A stretch of DNA of 64,000 bases from an uncultured Psychromonas sp. (GCF_947489755.1 NZ_CANLFB010000011.1:59075-123074); one strand, 5' to 3'. Positions 50,541-58,148 are shown, counted from the stretch's first letter. Notes: generated by a model from the sequence alone, not told the origin. Numbers and translations: made by a program.

Positions 50541-50621
50541 TTTAACCTCAATGCAGGTTAATGAAAGCGACCTTGTATCGCAGTACTTATCCAGAACAAA
50601 GGTAACGTAAACTTTACCTAT

Positions 50622-50656
50622 AAAAAGGCCAAACATTTAATGTTTGGCCTTTTTAT
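50622..50656 (+). terminator. bidirectional terminator after lipoprotein gene
   Basis: 14-bp perfect stem AAAAAGGCCAAACA / TGTTTGGCCTTTTT (50622-50635 / 50641-50654) with T run; also serves the convergent GST gene. Confidence 0.88.
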
Positions 50657-50712
50657 TGTCTATTCCAGAATCGCAATATTAATTAGCAATAGCCGTATTA
50701 TTTCAACTCAAT

Positions 50713-51351
50713 TTAACAATCGAAACTTAATCCTTCTTGGGCCATCATGTTTTGAATAGAATCTAATTTAAGCATCGCTTGAATATGTGATCGTAGATGT
50801 GGCCAATCTTCTGCGCGACTATCATATTCATGACTCCAATAAGCGATCATAAACAGATGAAAATCAGCACCACTTAACTCATCACCTAAAAGCCATGGGC
50901 CTTTTTTACCGAGGTCTGTATTAAGAATATCCCAACAACGCGCTAATATTTGATTCCCTTTATCTTTAATTTGTTCCAAGCCTGCATCGTCACTAATATA
51001 ATTTCCAGGATGAGCCCAACGATCAACGGCTTCCTGTAACGTATTAGACATCCAAATTAAGTATTGGTAATAGTAGCCTCGTTTAGGTGAATTAAGTGCA
51101 GGAGCTAAACCAGACTCAGGATGTTGATCCAATATATACATCAAGATGGCAGAGGATTCATAAATCACCTGTTCATTATGCTGTAACGTCGGCACCTTAC
51201 CATTAGGGTTAATGGCTAAATACTCAGGCGTTTTTTGCATTTGTTTCGTTAAGTCAATCTCAACCAACTTATAAGGAACACCCAACGCTTCTAATACCGC
51301 ATGAGTGGCCATATTCGCACCACCACGATCCCAATATAATGTATAAATAAT
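50713..51351 (-). CDS. glutathione S-transferase family protein (probable ATT start)
   Basis: About 212 residues. Opens IIYTLYWDRGGANMATHAVLEALGVPYKLVEIDLT, a thioredoxin-like GST domain, with NPNGKVPTLQHNEQVIYESSAILMYILDQHP (cis-Pro and GSH-binding Glu-Ser) and a helical C-terminal domain. No ATG, GTG or TTG precedes this domain in frame at a sensible distance. AAAAGGA is five bases ahead of an ATT at 51351 (next ATT at 51348), so initiation at ATT is likely. The alternative GTG at 51432 adds a Cys-rich non-homologous leader. Confidence 0.8.
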   Translation of the reverse strand: MIYTLYWDRGGANMATHAVLEALGVPYKLVEIDLTKQMQKTPEYLAINPNGKVPTLQHNEQVIYESSAILMYILDQHPESGLAPALNSPKRGYYYQYLIWMSNTLQEAVDRWAHPGNYISDDAGLEQIKDKGNQILARCWDILNTDLGKKGPWLLGDELSGADFHLFMIAYWSHEYDSRAEDWPHLRSHIQAMLKLDSIQNMMAQEGLSFDC

Positions 51352-51479
51352 GCTTATCCTTTTTACAATAAAGTGCCATTTACCATTAATGACAATGCAA
51401 CAACAACAATAAAATAACACCTCAATAACCAATCAGCGACAGGCTAAGTCTCATTGAAATCTAAGTATCATTGAAATTT

Positions 51480-52079
51480 TTACTTACTTTCCCATGCTTT
51501 TGCTTCTTTGATAGCATCTTGCAAAAAGTGCCAATCAAGCAAACTTTGTTGGTAGTCACCTGCTCTACCGTTCAATACGATTCCGTATGCGTTTAATCTA
51601 TACGCTAAAATTGAATAGAATGCGTCAACTGCGCCAGCTTTGTCAAACATATAGGGCAATTGAGCTTGCTCAAAGATAGTTTCTATTCTTGAGACTTCAT
51701 TTGTAATGCCATCATTCAAGGTTGATAACGGCATTACATTTTCTAAAGTAAAAGAACACTGCTCTCTTAAATTCATAAAGCCTGAGTGCAACTCACTACA
51801 CAAACTTCTAGCAATCGCCCTTTCATTTACACTGTCAGGAAAAAGTGCACCGTTTGCCTGTTCATTCAAATATTCAACAATCGCTAAAGAGTCATGAACA
51901 ACCAATGAACCATCAACAAGTGCAGGCACTAAACCGGATGGCGAAAAGGTGAACACGTGTGCTTTATCATCTGAATCTGTTAAATCAATGACCTTAATAT
52001 TAAAGTCTATATTCGCTAATTGGCCACATATCCAAACTCTAAGTGACCATGTTGACTCTTTACCGACGATTAATTCCAT
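51480..52079 (-). CDS. glutathione S-transferase family protein
   Basis: 199 residues. The N-terminal domain has KESTWSLRVWICGQLANIDFNIKVIDL, then FSPSGLVPALVDGSLVVHDSLAIVEYLNEQANGALFPDS, the cis-Pro and Asp-Ser glutathione site of zeta/maleylacetoacetate isomerase-like GSTs. A C-terminal helical domain follows. It is 130 bp upstream of the other GST on the same strand, but they are divergent in sequence and not a recent duplication. The substrate is unknown. Confidence 0.8.
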   Translation of the reverse strand: MELIVGKESTWSLRVWICGQLANIDFNIKVIDLTDSDDKAHVFTFSPSGLVPALVDGSLVVHDSLAIVEYLNEQANGALFPDSVNERAIARSLCSELHSGFMNLREQCSFTLENVMPLSTLNDGITNEVSRIETIFEQAQLPYMFDKAGAVDAFYSILAYRLNAYGIVLNGRAGDYQQSLLDWHFLQDAIKEAKAWESK

Positions 52080-52223
52080 TTAAACCTCATTAAGTTAAAA
52101 ATAACAATAGTTACTTCATTGATTATTCACTAAAAACGTATTTCTTATGCCAATCTAAGCGTGACGTTAAGTAAAAAACGAGCGAATGTCTCCGCTATAC
52201 ACAATCACTTATTAGTCGTTATT

Positions 52224-52431
52224 TTACCGCTTCGTATTTGCCTCACTAACAATATTTAAATATTGTTGCAGTACTTCATCAGACTCTGCTTCTGGGCATA
52301 ACCTTCAGGATATAAATCCTCAGAGCTTCAAAAGTAACAATACCAATCAGGTGTTTACCATCCACAATAATAAGTAAGTTAATCTCAGTGGTGTCACCAA
52401 AAAAAGCAAAACCATTAAATTCGATACTCAT
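52224..52431 (-). pseudogene. frameshifted small gene of unknown function
   Basis: The minus-strand ATG at 52431 opens MSIEFNGFAFFGDTTEINLL and VDGKHLIGIVTFEAL, then stops. Shifting frame near 52325 gives EDLYPEGYA, and again near 52297 gives PEAESDEVLQQYLNIVSEAN ending at a stop at 52224. Joined, this is a coherent acidic protein of about 68 residues, so two indels have broken it. I do not recognise the family. The rest of 52080-52663 shows no gene. Confidence 0.6.
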
Positions 52432-52663
52432 ATAATTTATATGTTTGGAGTACATAAAGAAAGGCTAGAATACCTCCAACAAACTTATTTAAAAAAATGA
52501 GTTTTATTCAGCGAATTTCTGATGGTTTTAACATGGCAGGTAAAAGAAATTAATAATCATGTATTCAGTGATTAAGCGACTTTGGTTACTTATTAGATGC
52601 TTTTAGTTACTGTTAGCTTTGGTAGGATAAATATTTACAGGGGCTTATTTCCATAAAAATAGA

Positions 52664-52942
52664 TTAAATAATTCGATTGTCTTTCACTAAAGCGCGTCGT
52701 ATATTTTTACACAGTTTACCAAAACGGTTAAGTTCATCAAAAGTTGGACTATTACCTCTGTTGATTTCATGCTCCCAATAAACTACCTCTGTATCAACTA
52801 ATTCCATTAATTTTTTGGTGCAAGTCGTACAGCTGTTATTGGGACTGCATTTAAATGTATCTTCTTGGTAGAGAGGAAAATCAGCTTTTACAGCATCAAT
52901 AATAGTTTGCATTGCAGTTATTCTATCGGGCTTTTTATTCAC
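52664..52942 (-). CDS. conserved hypothetical small protein with paired cysteines
   Basis: 92 residues with Cys in CSPNNSCTTCTKKLMELVDTE and one later in KLCKNIRRAL. The arrangement CxxxxxCxxC could bind a metal. The frame has good amino-acid composition and the sequence looks like a family of small uncharacterised Vibrio/Shewanella proteins, from memory. GTG start with a weak ribosome site. Stands alone. Confidence 0.6.
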   Translation of the reverse strand: MNKKPDRITAMQTIIDAVKADFPLYQEDTFKCSPNNSCTTCTKKLMELVDTEVVYWEHEINRGNSPTFDELNRFGKLCKNIRRALVKDNRII

Positions 52943-53325
52943 GAGCTTAAATCCAATGATATTGTATTAATGTTTAATAACAATATTACTCCCAAAGAAT
53001 AGGAATTTATGAAGCTAGATCAATAGAATATAAACTTTAGCTGGTCTGGTTTGAATTTAAACATTGAATATCTGAGTATGTAATCTCAATGATAAGTGAC
53101 TAGTATGGTAATAAATAGCATCTAATCGTTTGAATCTTTATTGAAGTAATGCAATGTTATGATAAATAAGCTCTGCTCTGGATAAGCAATAAAACAGCGC
53201 ATTTAAACAGGCGAAAATAGAGAGTAAAAACGTGTAACGAAGTGAAACCCTCTACTAAATTATCTGAAGAAAAAGGTTAACATTACGTATCGTTTGCATA
53301 TTGTGCCGTTTACACCTTGTACCGT
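52943..53325. other. intergenic region, nothing recognised
   Basis: 383 bp AT-rich, with no ORF, strong hairpin or repeat that I could support. Confidence 0.4.
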
Positions 53326-53580
53326 TTACATAGTCTTTTTGTTTATGAGTTTTGATGTAATCATATAAATGACAGTACTTTGTACAAGCAAAGAAAATGC
53401 CATTGATACCTCATACCAATCATAATAAAACGCTGAAGCATTGTTGCCTAATACACCTGTCGCATCAATGAGATGAAGCGGCCACACACAATATAAGTTT
53501 GATAGTTCGCCATCTAATACCATCAACAAAAATAACGTTATCACTGAAAAAACAAATGAAATTGTAAAGACCTTCACTAG
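53326..53580 (-). CDS. hypothetical small membrane protein
   Basis: 84 residues with two hydrophobic segments (FTISFVFSVITLFLLMVL near the start, MAFSLLVQSTVIYMIT near the end), a short extracytoplasmic loop (NNASAFYYDWYEV) and a basic tail (SKLINKKTM). GTG at 53580 is placed eight bases after GGAG and is preferred over the TTG two codons earlier. No family recognised. Confidence 0.5.
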   Translation of the reverse strand, partial: LVKVFTISFVFSVITLFLLMVLDGELSNLYCVWPLHLIDATGVLGNNASAFYYDWYEVSMAFSLLVQSTVIYMITSKLINKKTM

Positions 53581-53586
53581 CAACAC

Positions 53587-53984
53587 TCCATATTGACGCG
53601 AACAAAAAACAGATTGTTAGACAGAAAATATCCCTGTTTATAATGGATAAATAAAGCACCTAATCTGTTTTAATTTGATATCACAATAACAATTTTAATT
53701 AACTAATCAAGAAGTTAACAAGCAGAATAAAACCTGAATCATATCTATAAATAGAAAATGTCGATTAACATCAAAAATATGAAGCCACATGAGTACTGTG
53801 CAAAGATATATTTAAAGTAAAAGTAGAGAGAAAGAACTTAGAGAGGCACTATCTTTGTTGCTAGAACAGTGAGATCGTGAGTGAATCAAGAGCGGTTGAC
53901 GACTGCCAACTGCTCATTTTTAGAAGAGCTACTAGTCTAGAAGCTACCGCTAACGTTAATAGTTATTTATTCGTTATTTATTCG
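53587..53984. other. intergenic region with short tandem repeat at its end
   Basis: 398 bp without a gene. An 11-bp unit GTTATTTATTC is repeated nearly three times at 53962-53991, running into the last codons of the PEP-CTERM gene. Nothing else was recognised. Confidence 0.5.
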
Positions 53985-54713
53985 TTATTTACGACGCCAA
54001 AATAACCCTGCGATACCTAATGAAAAGATAGCTAGAGTAGATGATTCAGGAACCGATGTTGCTTCTTCTTCAAATCCTGTATATCTAACTTGGGATTGAG
54101 ATGAGTTAAAGAAACCAAAGTTACCAGCATCATTGTTTAAACCTGCAACACTGAATATATTTTCATCACTAAATGTGCCGCCATTAATAAAAATATCTAT
54201 CGAGGTATCAGTATAGTTTAAAGTAAAATCATACGTTGTATTATCAGTCCAACCACGATCATCACCATAATCAGTAGCAAGAACATCGATACCATTACCA
54301 GTATGACCCCATAAAGAATCCAAATTAGTCACATCAGCACCCGCTGATATTTTTGATAACGTGAATCCTGCTGAACCAATGTTATTGGAATAATCTTGTG
54401 TGCTTTGTTTCCAGTCAAAAAGGTAAAAGTCATCGAGACCATTATAACCAAAAACAAACCCTATAAAGTCATCATCATCTTCCGTTTCAACGCCAAATGT
54501 CCCTGTAAATTGATTATTGATAAAAGAGTCATCACTAATAAAGAAAGTAGGATTACCGTTAATAGTTTGTAATACAGACGTACCGTCAGCAGCAACATTC
54601 CAATTTCCATTTGAACTACCTGCTTGATTCCAAGTATTGAGGTCTATAGCACCAGCATAAGCAACACTAGCAGAAAACATTAATCCTGATGCAAGTACAT
54701 TTATTAATTTCAT
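53985..54713 (-). CDS. PEP-CTERM sorting-domain protein
   Basis: 242 residues. Signal peptide MKLINVLASGLMFSASVAYA. The body is Asn/Asp-rich with TFGVETEDDDDFIGFVFGYNG, DIFINGGTFSDENIF and GNFGFFNSSQSQVRYTGFE, resembling the jelly-roll-type domains of thrombospondin-C-like and LamG secreted proteins. The C-terminus VPESSTLAIFSLGIAGLFWRRK is a PEP-CTERM signal (usual VPEPS is VPESS). Such proteins are processed by an exosortase/archaeosortase EpsH-type transpeptidase, which is not encoded in this window. Ribosome site AAGGATG. Confidence 0.85.
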   Translation of the reverse strand: MKLINVLASGLMFSASVAYAGAIDLNTWNQAGSSNGNWNVAADGTSVLQTINGNPTFFISDDSFINNQFTGTFGVETEDDDDFIGFVFGYNGLDDFYLFDWKQSTQDYSNNIGSAGFTLSKISAGADVTNLDSLWGHTGNGIDVLATDYGDDRGWTDNTTYDFTLNYTDTSIDIFINGGTFSDENIFSVAGLNNDAGNFGFFNSSQSQVRYTGFEEEATSVPESSTLAIFSLGIAGLFWRRK

Positions 54714-55316
54714 AAGACATCCTTTTTATTTTTAAGGCTAATAAAACCTAAGAGAGGACAAACAAAGCAAATATCGCGCCAAAATATAAACAATTAAATA
54801 TCAACAACTTAATTTTATTTAAAAATAAAAAGTGAATAATATGTAAATTTATTCGACATAAGTTTATTACAAAAACTATCTTAGATGGCTGTATAATCTA
54901 CGATTAAAAGTCATACATTTTTTTAAAGCCAAAGATCGGCTGCAAAATAAAGTATCTACGAAATATAAATTAAAAAACGTTGTAAATTATAGTTTGGATA
55001 TACAAAGTACGGCATAAGGAAACATTGTTCAGTGCACTGGTTTTTGGTTCGTTATTCATTTTGGGAAAAGGTTTGGATGTCCGATTTTACTCATTTTTCG
55101 TATTTCGAGAGATAGTTCGTCTACGCTCACCCAGTCAGTTTTATCCTTATCAACAGTACTTTCGCCCTGTCAGCGACCAAACTTTCTTTTATCAGAAAAG
55201 ACCTATACCTACAAAGAACTCAAAGAAACTGGCCACCGAATCATTTTCTCATCCAAATCATACTGCGCTTTATAACGCACCGACTCTTGCTGTCCATCCA
55301 TGTCTAGAACGAGCCT
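54714..55316. other. intergenic region, possibly decayed mobile or repeat DNA
   Basis: About 600 bp with no convincing gene. A TTG-started plus-strand frame (55025-55318) has no coding character and is rejected. The minus strand has short open pieces such as MDGQQESVRYKAQYDLDEKM near 55298 broken by stops, so this may be decayed coding or repeat DNA. It ends in a hairpin. Confidence 0.35.
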
Positions 55317-55341
55317 AAGCCAAACGTCCTGTTTGGCTTTG
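55317..55341. terminator. hairpin with T run downstream of the Y1 remnant
   Basis: 9-bp stem AAGCCAAAC / GTTTGGCTT (55317-55325 / 55331-55339) with loop GTCCT and short T runs, next to the end of the decayed transposase frame. Confidence 0.55.
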
Positions 55342-55542
55342 CTAAAAGCACTGAATGATTTGGGAAAACTCAACGGTGAGAATTGGATGTAGCCAGATTG
55401 TGTAAGATTTTATCGTAATAGTATTATTATCAAAAAAGAGAAAGACAAGATCTGCCCCTATTACTTTCACTTTTCTGGCATTACCAAGTGATCTGACATA
55501 GTAAAGTGCACCTGAAAACCCTAAACGTAAAGGACGACTCAT
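55342..55542 (-). pseudogene. remnant of REP-associated (Y1, IS200-like) transposase element
   Basis: The 67-codon frame starting at ATG 55542 (AGGAG six bases upstream) opens MSRPLRLGFSGALYYVRSLG, the hallmark N-terminus of RAYT transposases (M-R-PLR-F-GALYHV-S-GN). After residue ~24 the similarity ends abruptly in VKVIGADLVFLFF, which reads as element-end DNA rather than transposase. The GGGGTAAGGTCTTTC-type and GGGGCAGATCTTGTC sequences near 55609 and 55455 look like the element's outer ends. The catalytic HUH and Tyr motifs are missing, so an internal deletion has left a non-coding derivative. It abuts the stop of the next gene. Confidence 0.7.
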
Positions 55543-55630
55543 GCACACTCCTATTTATCTTTTGGAGAATCCAAAATTCCTAATCTACATAATTAAATAA
55601 TGCAAAATGAAAGACCTTACCCCATTCTTT

Positions 55631-56311
55631 TTATGAGGTTAAGCAACAACTATGTTGATCCATGTAAAATAAACTCTGTTTATTATTATTTTCTGTTAAC
55701 TCAAGCTTTTTATTTACATAAACTAAATCTGCAAAACCCTGCTCATATTTTAATTTAATTGGCTGTATATCATTGTGTTTACACTCTCCAACAAGAAAAC
55801 GATATTCTCGCTGATATGAGTATTTACTCGATTTACAAATAGCGTTCCAATCATTTGAATCTTTAGAGTAACTTACCAATTCATATTTTAATTTGGTTTT
55901 TGTAACCGTAGATATACGACTTACAAATTCTGTAATATTATTTGATTCCATAAATACATAGTTACAACCAAATTCAATACGTATGCGATTAATATCATCA
56001 AACAACTCTTTCAGATCTGCGTCAGTATCTGGTACAGTCAAAGCAAACCAGCAATGCATCCAACTATCTTTATGATCACCACGCTGTAACGTCATACTTT
56101 CAATAGACGACAATTCTCTACCGTCAATAAATAAGCTACAACTATCATCACCTCTACTTTTCCTAAAGGCACTAACACAAGATTCATTAAGGTCTGAAAC
56201 GCCTGTGGACTCTGATAAACGATAAAACTCAGGTGTATTACAATAAAACAAGCCTTCAACGAATTGATTGAGCTTATCCATATCTCTAAAAAACTTGATA
56301 ATACCAACCAT
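55631..56311 (-). CDS. cassette-encoded protein, possible DUF2971-like fold
   Basis: 226 residues, no signal peptide or helices for the membrane. It contains FCNTPEFYRL-type text (GLFYCNTPEFYRLSESTGVSDLNES) and YSYQREYRFLVGEC, the two regions that mark DUF2971-like phage- and island-encoded proteins, so I suggest that family with low confidence. The ATG follows GAGG by six bases and starts 10-16 bp after the R' end of the attC-like palindrome, the usual position of a cassette gene. The stop lies at the Y1-element junction and no second attC follows it. Function unknown. Confidence 0.65.
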   Translation of the reverse strand: MVGIIKFFRDMDKLNQFVEGLFYCNTPEFYRLSESTGVSDLNESCVSAFRKSRGDDSCSLFIDGRELSSIESMTLQRGDHKDSWMHCWFALTVPDTDADLKELFDDINRIRIEFGCNYVFMESNNITEFVSRISTVTKTKLKYELVSYSKDSNDWNAICKSSKYSYQREYRFLVGECKHNDIQPIKLKYEQGFADLVYVNKKLELTENNNKQSLFYMDQHSCCLTS

Positions 56312-56320
56312 CTCACATCC

Positions 56321-56420
56321 TCATAACACCGTTTTAAGCGGCAAATTGCAGTTGTCTAAAATAAGTAAGGCTCGAACAAAAAGCCAACTGTAATTTGTCC
56401 GACTTAAAAACACTTGTAAA
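56321..56420 (-). other. integron attC-like recombination site
   Basis: Reading on the minus strand: TTTACAAG (R'' like, canonical TAACAAG) then AAGTCGGACAAATTACAGTT (L''), a 28-nt spacer, then AACTGCAATTTGCCGCTTAA (L') and GTGTTATGAG (R' with G-TTATGA). L'' and L' pair along about 24 bases, and L'' carries two extra unpaired bases (T and A) relative to L', the hallmark of attC extrahelical bases. It sits between the stop of one ORF and the start of the next. One R'' mismatch suggests some decay. Confidence 0.65.
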
Positions 56421-56442
56421 GTGCCGATCACCTTCAAAACTT

Positions 56443-56952
56443 TTAAAAATATTGTAAAACTTCAACTTTAGTTAGTGCAGTTGGATCGCATGTATATTCA
56501 AACTCTTCCATCTGCTCGGCACTATGCTTGTTTGGTGATGACAGCACTGCTCCCTTAGGCGCATAAGCTTTGAGTAATACACCGCCGGATTCAATAGAGT
56601 TTAACCCACTAGCAAACATTTCAGCGACGCTACGTTTTGGAGTCCAGCAAAAACCAATTTTATTCTGTTCATGTAAAAACCTACACTCACCACGGTATAA
56701 AACCAAATCATCACCATCATATTTTGGTAATGAAACTCTAAGGATCTTAAGTAAAAGTGAATCATCTGCTACTTTACGTCTTATATGACCACCATTTTCT
56801 GTCCAGAGAAGATGTATTTTATCTCTTTTAAAATCAAGAGAATCAGACCTTTTTAATATAAAACTAAAAGACTGAATCCAAATATCCCCATCGATATCGA
56901 ACGTATAGATACCGCGAATAAACTTACGTGCAATTTCTTCAGATAATTTCAC
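56443..56952 (-). CDS. ADP-ribosyltransferase-like protein (putative toxin)
   Basis: 169 residues. Possible ART core: the R of LVLYRGECRF (strand 1), FCWTPKRSVAEMFASGL (the S-T-S/front-face region) and the Glu pair in HSAEQMEEFEYTCD (catalytic ExE-type loop), with GGVLLKAYAPKGAVLSS as the intervening strand. No signal peptide, so it would act inside a cell. It follows the ParB-like gene by 22 bp, so they probably form one cassette or operon. ART folds serve as toxins and phage-defence effectors; the ParB-like partner could be its control protein. All functional statements are inference. Confidence 0.6.
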   Translation of the reverse strand: MKLSEEIARKFIRGIYTFDIDGDIWIQSFSFILKRSDSLDFKRDKIHLLWTENGGHIRRKVADDSLLLKILRVSLPKYDGDDLVLYRGECRFLHEQNKIGFCWTPKRSVAEMFASGLNSIESGGVLLKAYAPKGAVLSSPNKHSAEQMEEFEYTCDPTALTKVEVLQYF

Positions 56953-56974
56953 AATTCAATTGCCTTATAAGGTT

Positions 56975-57508
56975 TTAATTAACACTCTTAAGTTTACCTA
57001 AATAAACTTTATGTGTTTTTGAAACATCAATAATTTTGTACTTTGTCAAGCCATACAAACAACCAACACGAGTATGCCCCTCAACTAAATGTAATTCTAT
57101 TTCTGGCTTCCCTATTATTTCACCTTTAATAAATATAGGAGGTGTAACCCATGTTCCGAATTGCTTCCAGTGATCTAAAACATCTTCTCTACAATCAATT
57201 GCTGCATCGCCAATTTCGTCATAGTGGGAAGCATCTTCTGCAACTTCCAGAATAAAGTCAGGATGGGTAGCAGAGCTACCTAAATTAAGAATTTTACTTG
57301 CAGGTATTTCTAAGAGCTCCCACTCAATCAAGTTTAAGTCTATTGCTCCATATAACTCTTGAAATTGAAATTTATCGCTATGATCTACATAAAACTGTTC
57401 AATTACTGATTTAGGAGCTTCAATTTTATATTCATCTTGCAGTTTCTTAACCGACTTTTCAGTTTCAAAATTTATAAAATCAATATTTTGTAAATCACTA
57501 AATTTCAA
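56975..57508 (-). CDS. ParB/Srx-fold-like protein
   Basis: 177 residues. The C-terminal half has WVTPPIFIKGE and LHLVEGHTRVGCLYGL, the xxxxEGHxRxx box of ParB/sulfiredoxin-fold proteins where His and Arg handle phosphate or nucleotide. The N-terminal half is helical and unrecognised. The TTG start follows AGGGGA by four bases; the GCGTTG there could be the cassette junction. The same box is found in nucleases and NTP-dependent enzymes, so function is open. Upstream gene of the pair with the ART-like protein. Confidence 0.65.
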   Translation of the reverse strand: MKFSDLQNIDFINFETEKSVKKLQDEYKIEAPKSVIEQFYVDHSDKFQFQELYGAIDLNLIEWELLEIPASKILNLGSSATHPDFILEVAEDASHYDEIGDAAIDCREDVLDHWKQFGTWVTPPIFIKGEIIGKPEIELHLVEGHTRVGCLYGLTKYKIIDVSKTHKVYLGKLKSVN

Positions 57509-57789
57509 CGCATCCCCTAGGCACTTTACAGCGTAATTAAGCAGAAAAACCCCGTATTTTTGGTAGAAATACGGAATACATTAATTTGTTAAAATTGAAC
57601 TAACCATACGCTCATAAGATCTAAAATCAAAAGCTTAAGATTAGAAAGCAAAACTTAATCATGTGGATAGACAGAATCATTCTGTATTAACAACGGAAAT
57701 GCAGATTGATATCCACTTTTTATATCAAGACATAATTAATTTATAAACAAGGGAAGCTAATACTGAAGAATAATAAACACCTAGAGAGC
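57509..57789. other. intergenic region between cassette island and tRNA-Ser
   Basis: About 280 bp with no gene. A 57552-57574 hairpin CCGTATTT / AAATACGG lies near the TTG of the ParB-like gene. I looked for a second attC here and did not find a convincing one. Confidence 0.45.
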
Positions 57790-57824
57790 AAAAAGGCTCA
57801 TCACTTTTCAGTCATGAGCCTTTT
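57790..57824 (-). terminator. additional terminator-like hairpin after tRNA-Ser
   Basis: Stem AAAAGGCTCAT / ATGAGCCTTTT (57790-57800 / 57813-57823). It lies downstream of the first tRNA-Ser terminator on the minus strand and may be a second stop. Confidence 0.6.
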
Positions 57825-57841
57825 CTAATGTTACTGAAACG

Positions 57842-57873
57842 AAAAAGGGCTTCTCAAATGAGAAGCCCTTTTT
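57842..57873 (-). terminator. terminator of tRNA-Ser copy 1
   Basis: 15-bp stem AAAAAGGGCTTCTCA / TGAGAAGCCCTTTTT (57842-57856 / 57859-57873) with T run in the tRNA direction, directly after the tRNA gene. Confidence 0.9.
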
Positions 57874-57880
57874 CTTAATG

Positions 57881-57971
57881 TGGCGGAGGAGGAGAGATTT
57901 GAACTCTCGGAGAGCTATTAACCCTCGCTGGTTTTCAAGACCAGTGCATTCAGCCGCTCTGCCACCCCTCC
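57881..57971 (-). tRNA. serT: tRNA-Ser (anticodon UGA), copy 1
   Basis: Reading on the minus strand: GGAGGGG acceptor pairs with CTCCTCC, then G discriminator and encoded CCA. Anticodon loop CTTGAAA in the stem CTGGT / ACCAG gives anticodon UGA. A long variable arm (CGAGGGTTAATAGCTCTCCG region) is the class II serine type, and T-arm GAGAGTTCAAATCTCTC is canonical. It is 91 nt including CCA. Nearly identical in sequence to copy 2 at 58951. Confidence 0.97.
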
Positions 57972-58148
57972 GCAGAACGAGGCATATATTATAGAAACTG
58001 AGATAAAAGCCAAGTACTTTTTTACAATTAATGATCGAACGCTGAATTTACGACCAAACAGAGTGAGTTATAATCAATCGTTTTATAAAAAGTAATCAAT
58101 CGTTATTCATTCAATTAAAACAATATGATTTAGTGAATTCATTGATGC

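Noticed and set aside
55025..55318. 97-codon plus-strand frame starting at TTG
   Set aside because: No ribosome site, codon use and composition not protein-like; the shadow of a possible decayed minus-strand region.
56321..56420. attC-like palindrome considered as a simple rho-independent terminator
   Set aside because: The long arms have one-sided extra bases, a 28-nt spacer, no T run, and a gene start directly after. That fits attC better.
57509..57600. Second attC site in front of the ParB-like gene
   Set aside because: The GGGGATGCGTTG junction looks R'-like, but I could not find the matching L''/R'' arm, so it is not called.
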